NCBI GenBank assembly: GCA_937897245.1
Contig: CALCBO010000039.1
Coordinates: 1 to 10,266 of the forward strand
Direction of reading: 5' to 3'
DNA length: 10,266 bases
Source of the DNA: an uncultured Caryophanales bacterium
Lineage (GTDB): Bacteria > Bacillota_I > Bacilli_A > RF39 > UBA660
The notes below the pieces were generated by a model, which worked only from the letters and a program-made list of their open reading frames with translations, was not told the DNA's origin and made no database searches. Each line of letters begins with the position of its first letter. Within the stretch, counting starts at the first letter, position 1. The position numbers and the translations under genes are program-made. Positions 5,981 to 10,266 of this stretch are shown here, piece by piece.

Positions 5981-6009
5981 CTGGTGATTACCAACAATAA
6001 TCACCAGTT
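5970..6009 (-). terminator. Strong intrinsic terminator after ssb
   Basis: On the minus strand, AACTGGTGATTA (6009-5998), a 7-base loop, and TAATCACCAGTT (5990-5979) form a perfect 12-bp stem, followed by G and eight Ts (5977-5970). It begins 7 bases after the ssb stop codon. Confidence 0.92.
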
Positions 6010-6016
6010 TATATAA

Positions 6017-6352
6017 TTATTCTTCTTCTTTCTTATGGTTAGACAAAAATGTGATTTTTTCACAAATAAGTTCAATTTTATTCTCTTTTTTCCCCTCTTC
6101 TCTTTCTACAACACGTGACTGAATTCTACCTTTTATTCCAACGATATCTCCACGACTACAGTATTCAGATGTATTTTCCGCAATATTATCAAAAGCTATA
6201 CAATCTAAAAAATCAGTATCATATGTACCATCACTATTTTTAAAACTACGGGGAACAGCTAATGGTATAGTCGCAACTTTTACTCCATTTTCTGCTTTAT
6301 GTACTTCAATATTACGAGTCAATCTTCCTACTAAAATAATTTGATTAAGCAT
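6017..6352 (-). CDS. ssb: Short single-stranded DNA-binding protein
   Basis: This 111-residue protein is essentially one OB-fold. It opens with MLNQIILVGRLTRN, the typical SSB start, followed by TIPLAVPR and TDFLDCIAFDNIAENTSEY, where most SSBs have a tryptophan at the Phe position (CvvWr), then the GDIVGIKGRIQSR strand. It binds single-stranded DNA in replication, repair or uptake. It ends in NHKKEEE with no Gly/Gln-rich linker and no DDDIPF-type acidic tip, the part that recruits partner proteins in the main replicative SSB. In size it resembles SsbB of Bacillus (about 113 residues), so it may be a secondary SSB. Start ATG 6352 has a near-perfect AGGAGGTGG. The gene stands alone with its own promoter and terminator, not between rpsF and rpsR as the main ssb usually is. 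Confidence 0.93.
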   Translation of the reverse strand: MLNQIILVGRLTRNIEVHKAENGVKVATIPLAVPRSFKNSDGTYDTDFLDCIAFDNIAENTSEYCSRGDIVGIKGRIQSRVVEREEGKKENKIELICEKITFLSNHKKEEE

Positions 6353-6375
6353 AAACCACCTCCTCTCGAAGTGGT

Positions 6376-6404
6376 ATAATAAGCTAATTTAATAAATACT
6401 GCAA
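6376..6404 (-). promoter_or_regulatory. Promoter of ssb
   Basis: TTGCAG (6404-6399), a 17-base spacer, and TATTAT (6381-6376) form a sigma-A type promoter. The start codon is only about 24 bases further down, with AGGAGGTGG in between, so the leader is very short. Confidence 0.6.
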
Positions 6405-6440
6405 ACCACTAAAAATAAGAATTCACATGAATTATAAGTC

Positions 6441-6469
6441 AAAAAAAAAGATTCTCTCTAAGGAAAATC
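6441..6469 (-). terminator. Terminator of the suf operon
   Basis: On the minus strand, GATTTTC (6469-6463) pairs with GAGAATC (6456-6450) as a 7-bp stem with one G-U pair and a 6-base loop, followed by nine Ts (6449-6441). It lies about 40 bases after the sufB stop. Confidence 0.75.
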
Positions 6470-6509
6470 ATTTTTTCACATATATTTTATTATTCAAAAA
6501 ACAAGTTTA

Positions 6510-7823
6510 CTATAAATTTCTTTTTATTAACTGATTTAATTCTACTGCATATTCCATTGGTAATTCTTCTCTAAATTTCTCAATAAAACCTAATATAATT
6601 AAATCCATTGCTCTTTCTTTAGAAATACCTCTACTCATTAAATAAAATAAATTATCTTCACTAATCTTTGATACAGTAGCCTCATGTTCTATTGAACTAT
6701 TCTCATTAAAACAAGAATTAATAGGAACTGTATCACTTCTAGATAAATCATCTAATATTAAGGTATCACATTTAACATTAGCTTCACTTTTTTCTGACTT
6801 TGGATGAATCATTACTTTTCCTCTATAAGTAGCATCTCCACCATTTCTCGCTATACTTTTAGATATAATATTACTAGTAGTATGCTTACCCATATGAATC
6901 ATTCTAGCTCCTGTATCTTGTATCTGTCCTTTACTTGCTACACTAATAGTAATACAAGTACCTTTAGCATAATCTCCCTTTAATATACAACAAGGATATT
7001 TCATTGTAACTAAACTTCCTATATTACCATCTATCCATTCCATAGTTCCATTCTTATCTACTAATGCTCTTTTAGTTACTAAATTATAAACATTATTAGC
7101 CCAATTCTGTACTGTAGAATAACGACATTTACTATTTTTACCAACATATATTTCAACAACAGCCGCATGTAAACTACTATCACTATAACTAGGAGCAGTA
7201 CATCCTTCTATATAATGTAATTCACTATTATCATCAACTATTATTAAACTTCTTTCAAATTGTCCCATATTCTTACTATTAATTCTAAAATAACTTTGTA
7301 ATGGTCTATCTAATTTAGTATTTGGTGGTATATAGATAAAACTACCTCCTGAAAAAACTGCTCCATTTAAGGCTGCAAACTTATTCTCATTATTATGAAC
7401 TATTTTTCCAAAGTATTTTTTTACTAAATCAGGATACTCCTTCATAGCATTCTCAATAGAAGTAAAAACAACTTTCTTTTTTTCAATTTCCTCTATCATT
7501 GAATGATATATAACTTCACTCTCATATTGAACACCCATACCACCCATATGAGCTTCACTTTCCAATACTCCAACTGAATCTAAGTCATCTACAATTGGTT
7601 TTAAAATATTATTCCAATCACTTTGAATCTTATCATCAGTTTCACTATTTTTATAATATATTATTTTAGAAAAATCTAAATCTATCTTTGGACCAAAATC
7701 TGGCATATCTATCTTTTCAAATTTTTTATAACTATCTAATCGATATTCTTTTATCCAAGATTCTTCTTTTTTTATTTTGGAAATTTGTTCTACTTTTTTA
7801 GCATCTATTCCAACAACTTCCAT
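6510..7823 (-). CDS. sufB: Fe-S cluster scaffold protein SufB
   Basis: SufB is the cytoplasmic scaffold on which iron-sulfur clusters are built, normally in a complex with the ATPase SufC and often SufD. The 437-residue protein is clearly SufB rather than SufD: NKFAALNGAVFSGGSFIYIP (147-166), YFRINSKNMGQFERSLIIVDD (178-198), VQNWANNVYNLVTKRA (238-253), MEWIDGNIGS (261-270), and SSIEHEATVSKISEDNLFYLMSRG (376-399), the conserved SufB C-terminus. It is slightly shorter than the usual 465 or so, the difference lying mainly at the N-terminus. ATG 7823 has AGAGGTGA at good spacing, which contains the stop of the upstream gene (4-base gap). It is last in the operon and followed by a terminator. No sufC is next to it. 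Confidence 0.97.
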   Translation of the reverse strand: MEVVGIDAKKVEQISKIKKEESWIKEYRLDSYKKFEKIDMPDFGPKIDLDFSKIIYYKNSETDDKIQSDWNNILKPIVDDLDSVGVLESEAHMGGMGVQYESEVIYHSMIEEIEKKKVVFTSIENAMKEYPDLVKKYFGKIVHNNENKFAALNGAVFSGGSFIYIPPNTKLDRPLQSYFRINSKNMGQFERSLIIVDDNSELHYIEGCTAPSYSDSSLHAAVVEIYVGKNSKCRYSTVQNWANNVYNLVTKRALVDKNGTMEWIDGNIGSLVTMKYPCCILKGDYAKGTCITISVASKGQIQDTGARMIHMGKHTTSNIISKSIARNGGDATYRGKVMIHPKSEKSEANVKCDTLILDDLSRSDTVPINSCFNENSSIEHEATVSKISEDNLFYLMSRGISKERAMDLIILGFIEKFREELPMEYAVELNQLIKRNL

Positions 7824-7827
7824 CTAA

Positions 7828-8331
7828 TCACCTCTGTCTTAAACGATATGCGTCTCCTTTATCACGTTCAAATAATAAACAATTAAATTCATCTAATGTT
7901 TTAGCATCCTCTGCTATCTTCTTTGAATTCTTTAATCTATCAAAAAATGATGATTTATCTCTATATAAAGCATAACGATCAGCAAAAAACAAATCTGAAT
8001 TCATTACATATTTTTCCACTTCGTTTAATTCTACTTCATCTTTACCAAACATCCCTTTAACAGAAACATTATCTATAACATAACAAACTCCATCTTTTAC
8101 TTCACCTTCAACTAATCTAATCATACTTCCATAGTCTTCTCCTGCAGATGTTGTATTACTATATGGTACTCTCTCATATACTGGAACTTCTACTGCTGGA
8201 TTTAATAAATTATAGTATTTATCTCCAACATGTATTAAAAATACATAAGCTGCTATTGGTAATATCTCAACTGCATTGCGTTCTTCCTCAAAATATCTTA
8301 TTTGTGCTAATCTCATATTATTTGTTTTCAT
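7828..8331 (-). CDS. Unknown protein inside the suf operon
   Basis: From ATG 8331 the product is 167 residues; a GTG at 8346 would add five. I prefer 8331 because GGGGGAG lies 7 bases upstream. I do not recognise the family. It is soluble and acidic, with mixed alpha/beta character: a likely beta-rich first half (about 20-85, including ILPIAAYVFLIHVGDKYYNLL) and a charged, probably helical second half with SSFFDRLKNSKKIAEDAKTLDEF. Only two cysteines are present (in GVCYVID and FNCLLFE), with no CxxC pattern. It does not look like SufA, SufT, SufD or SufC: no beta-helix repeats and no Walker motifs. It overlaps the end of sufU by 14 bases, and its TGA stop is embedded in the ribosome site of sufB, so it is translationally tied to both. 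A role in Fe-S assembly is inferred from position only. Confidence 0.8.
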   Translation of the reverse strand: MKTNNMRLAQIRYFEEERNAVEILPIAAYVFLIHVGDKYYNLLNPAVEVPVYERVPYSNTTSAGEDYGSMIRLVEGEVKDGVCYVIDNVSVKGMFGKDEVELNEVEKYVMNSDLFFADRYALYRDKSSFFDRLKNSKKIAEDAKTLDEFNCLLFERDKGDAYRLRQR

Positions 8332-8764
8332 TGTCTTCTCCCCCACTTAATTTATCAATCATTTTTTCTACTGCTTCACTTGGAAGTAATGCACAATTCT
8401 TTCGATTAGGTTGCTTACAAATCTCATCATAAACATTTAATTCACCTAATAATTCACTATCATATTCCTTTTCCTCTATCATATTCTGATAATTAGTAAG
8501 AATATTTAATGCCTCTTCTACACTTTTTCCAAGAATTGTCTGTATCATAATAGAAGTAGCCGATGTACTAATAGCACATGCTTCTCCATCAAATCTAATA
8601 TCTTTAATAATCCCATCTTCTACCTTCATCATAAAATCAAGATTATCAATACAACTCTCACTATTAGTATTAACTTTTAAATAACTATCATCATCTATTA
8701 AACCTCTATTTACAGGATCTTGATAATTATCTAAAATAATTTCTCTTCTTATATTACTATCCAT
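8318..8764 (-). CDS. sufU: Sulfur relay protein SufU
   Basis: SufU is the zinc-containing partner that accepts sulfur from SufS and hands it to the SUF scaffold in Gram-positive bacteria. The 148-residue protein has the expected ligand set at Cys38 and Asp40 (ESCID), Cys63 (GEACAIS) and Cys124 (KNCALLP), nearly the same numbers as Bacillus SufU (41, 43, 66, 128). SATSIM after the second Cys is the usual IS.ASaSmM helix. The residue after LP in the last motif is Ser rather than the common Trp, and an extra Cys116 lies close to Cys124. ATG 8764 has AGGAGGGG just upstream, overlapping the sufS stop (8-base gap). The end overlaps the start of the next gene. Confidence 0.95.
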   Translation of the reverse strand: MDSNIRREIILDNYQDPVNRGLIDDDSYLKVNTNSESCIDNLDFMMKVEDGIIKDIRFDGEACAISTSATSIMIQTILGKSVEEALNILTNYQNMIEEKEYDSELLGELNVYDEICKQPNRKNCALLPSEAVEKMIDKLSGGEDNENK

Positions 8765-8772
8765 AACCCCTC

Positions 8773-9966
8773 CTACAATACTATCTTAAATATATCTTTA
8801 CCATTAGTTAAAGCATCAACTAACTTATCTATATCTTCATAATTATTATAAAAATACATACTTACTCTAACTGTATTTTTAATATTAATCTCGTCTTTTA
8901 ATAATTTAGCACAATGATTACCACTTCTAACATATATATTATAATAATTTAAATATACTGAACTATCTTGCGCAAATACTCCATCTATATTAAAAGCTAA
9001 TATACCACTATCTGTATTTTTATTATAAATTATCAAATTAGAAATATCCTTAATTTTATCTATTAAGTATTTTTTTAATTCAATTTCATATTTATGTATC
9101 TTATCCATTCCAATACTTATTAAATAGTCAATTGCCTCTCCTAAACCAATTACTTCTGCAATTGGCGGAGTACCTGCTTCAAACTTAATTGGTACTTTCT
9201 TTAACTCATAAGTATTATCATCTAAAAAAGTACTATTCATTCCTCCTCCATAACATAAAGGCTCCATTTCTTCTAATAATTCTTTTTTACCTACTAATAC
9301 TCCTACTCCTGTAGGGCCACACATCTTATGTCCTGAAAAAGACAAAAAGTCCATATTACATTTCTTAAAATCTGTTTTTAAATGTGGAACACTCTGAGCT
9401 CCATCTACATTAAATAATATTTTATTGTTCTTACAGTATTCTCCAATCTTATAAACATCTCTCACATCACCAATAACATTACTAATATGAGCTAAACTAA
9501 TTACTTTAGTTTTATCTGTAACACATTTCTTAATATTATCAAGACTCAAACTATAATCATCATTTAATGGAACATATTTAATAACTATTCCTATCTCTTC
9601 ACTTAACTTTATCCAAGGAAGAACATTAGAAGCATGTTCTGCTTTATTAAGAATTACTTCATCATTCTTTTTTAAATGTTTTCTCATATAACCAAATACT
9701 ACCATATTAATAGACATTGTTGTTCCACTAGTAAATACTACTTCATCTTTATCACAATTAACAAAACCAGATACTTTATCTCTTACTCCATCATATAATT
9801 CATTTGTCTTAACAGCCGCATCATAATCTCCTCTATGAATATTAGAAGTATGTTTTGTATAATATTCATTCATTTTATCTATTACACATTTTGGTTTTAA
9901 TGATGTTGCTGCACTATCAAAATAGATTGTATCTTGTAATAACATTGGAAAGTCTTCTCTATTCAT
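8773..9966 (-). CDS. sufS: Cysteine desulfurase SufS
   Basis: SufS is a pyridoxal-phosphate enzyme that turns cysteine into alanine and leaves a persulfide on its own cysteine for SufU. The 397-residue protein is full length. Visible residues are His111 (AEHASNVLPW), Asp188 (NVDGAQS), the PLP lysine Lys214 (SFSGHKMCGPTG), and the catalytic Cys352 (RSGNHCAKLL). In the last motif most SufS proteins have HHC; here it is NHC. The short, SufS-like loop around Cys352 separates it from NifS/IscS types. ATG 9966 follows a consensus TAGGAGGTGA. It is the first gene of the suf operon (sufS-sufU-unknown-sufB), with a leader of roughly 60-70 bases after a terminator. Confidence 0.96.
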   Translation of the reverse strand: MNREDFPMLLQDTIYFDSAATSLKPKCVIDKMNEYYTKHTSNIHRGDYDAAVKTNELYDGVRDKVSGFVNCDKDEVVFTSGTTMSINMVVFGYMRKHLKKNDEVILNKAEHASNVLPWIKLSEEIGIVIKYVPLNDDYSLSLDNIKKCVTDKTKVISLAHISNVIGDVRDVYKIGEYCKNNKILFNVDGAQSVPHLKTDFKKCNMDFLSFSGHKMCGPTGVGVLVGKKELLEEMEPLCYGGGMNSTFLDDNTYELKKVPIKFEAGTPPIAEVIGLGEAIDYLISIGMDKIHKYEIELKKYLIDKIKDISNLIIYNKNTDSGILAFNIDGVFAQDSSVYLNYYNIYVRSGNHCAKLLKDEINIKNTVRVSMYFYNNYEDIDKLVDALTNGKDIFKIVL

Positions 9967-10012
9967 TTTGTCACCTCCTATATTTTTTTCACTTACTATT
10001 ATTTTATGTTTT

Positions 10013-10039
10013 AAAACACTTTTTTAATGTGTTTTTATA
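10013..10039 (-). promoter_or_regulatory. Putative suf operon promoter with a small inverted repeat
   Basis: On the minus strand TGGTATAAA (hexamer 10039-10034) could be an extended -10; there is no good -35. Just downstream, AAAACAC (10035-10029) and GTGTTTT (10019-10013) form a 7-bp inverted repeat that overlaps the expected transcription start. It could be an operator or a leader hairpin. No T-run follows, so it is not a terminator. The evidence is weak. Confidence 0.35.
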
Positions 10040-10078
10040 CCAATATTTAAGCAATATTATTTTATCACTATTTTATCT

Positions 10079-10105
10079 AAAAAAAAAGAGTAAATAATTA
10101 CTCTT
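10079..10105 (-). terminator. Terminator of the right-edge gene
   Basis: On the minus strand AAGAGTAA (10105-10098), a 4-base loop and TTACTCTT (10093-10086) form a perfect 8-bp stem followed by seven or more Ts. The stem overlaps the stop codon of the gene, and it separates that gene from the suf operon. Confidence 0.85.
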
Positions 10106-10266
10106 ATGAAACTTTAGAATATGTTTTTGTATTACCGTCTTCTAATATTCCTGAAAATTCAGAATAAATAGTTCTCATAGTTTCTTGATACTTTTCTGCT
10201 TTTCTATTTAAAGATTCGATTTTATCATCTTTAGTTTCAAGTTCACTCTTCATTTCTTTTATATCT
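10104..10266 (-). CDS. C-terminal part of a coiled-coil protein (partial)
   Basis: The minus strand enters the window in frame and encodes 53 residues ending in KTYSKVS and a TAA at 10106-10104. The first 30 are charged and heptad-like (KEMKSELETKDDKIESLNRK), typical of a coiled coil, followed by a short non-helical tail (SEFSGILEDGNTKTY). The rest of the gene lies beyond the window. No function can be given; many chromosome, division and phage tail proteins have such segments. Confidence 0.7.
   Translation of the reverse strand, partial: DIKEMKSELETKDDKIESLNRKAEKYQETMRTIYSEFSGILEDGNTKTYSKVS

Noticed and set aside
8148..8432. Plus-strand open frame opposite sufU and the unknown gene
   Set aside because: It is antisense to conserved genes and shows no family features; it results from AT-rich codon use on the other strand.
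9855..10097. Plus-strand open frame opposite the start of sufS
   Set aside because: It is a Leu/Tyr/His-rich artefact covering the sufS start, its ribosome site and a terminator, with no start signals of its own.
1..10266. CRISPR arrays, tRNA or rRNA genes
   Set aside because: No regularly spaced repeats and no stretch with tRNA-like or rRNA-like sequence were seen; gaps between genes are short and explained by promoters and terminators.

Overview
The window is strongly AT-rich, with short gaps, AGGAGG-type ribosome binding sites and nearly all genes on the minus strand. It suggests a low-GC Firmicutes/Bacilli-like bacterium, plausibly an uncultured gut lineage near the Erysipelotrichia, RF39 or Mycoplasmatota boundary. 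The SUF genes are of the SufS/SufU type typical of Gram-positives. A sortase with a sortable surface protein implies a peptidoglycan wall, so this is not a wall-less Mollicute. TGA serves as a normal stop (two genes end in it) and every tryptophan I checked in intact genes is TGG, so the standard bacterial code applies.

Layout. 1-97 (minus) is the start of a small exported or anchored protein with a good promoter at 129-157. 174-1717 is a complete insertion sequence: 17-bp imperfect terminal inverted repeats, a perfect 8-bp target duplication (TCAAATAG), one DDE transposase gene interrupted by a single in-frame TGA, and two internal terminators. It sits between the terminator of the next operon and the promoter of the left-edge gene. 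1752-4270 (minus) is a three-gene surface operon: a thioester-domain (TED) adhesin with an APDTG sorting signal, a sortase, and a five-helix membrane protein. A terminator-like hairpin lies just after the adhesin stop, inside the first codons of the sortase. 4297-5958 (minus) is a translationally coupled pair, a GNAT acetyltransferase and a pyrimidine-nucleoside phosphorylase. 6017-6404 is a stand-alone short ssb with its own promoter and terminator. 6441-9966 (minus) is a SUF iron-sulfur assembly operon, sufS-sufU-unknown-sufB, ending in a terminator. 10079-10266 is the 3' end of a coiled-coil protein with its terminator.

How the parts work together. SufS takes sulfur from cysteine, SufU relays it, and SufB is the scaffold. 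The partners SufC and SufD are not in this operon, while an unrecognised protein of about 167 residues is. In the surface operon the sortase presumably anchors the adhesin encoded just before it, and the membrane protein is an unexplained third member. The most unusual points are the surface module (a sortase lacking the usual arginine after its cysteine, plus the candidate attenuator), the incomplete SUF operon with its unknown gene, and the well-preserved insertion sequence with one nonsense codon.
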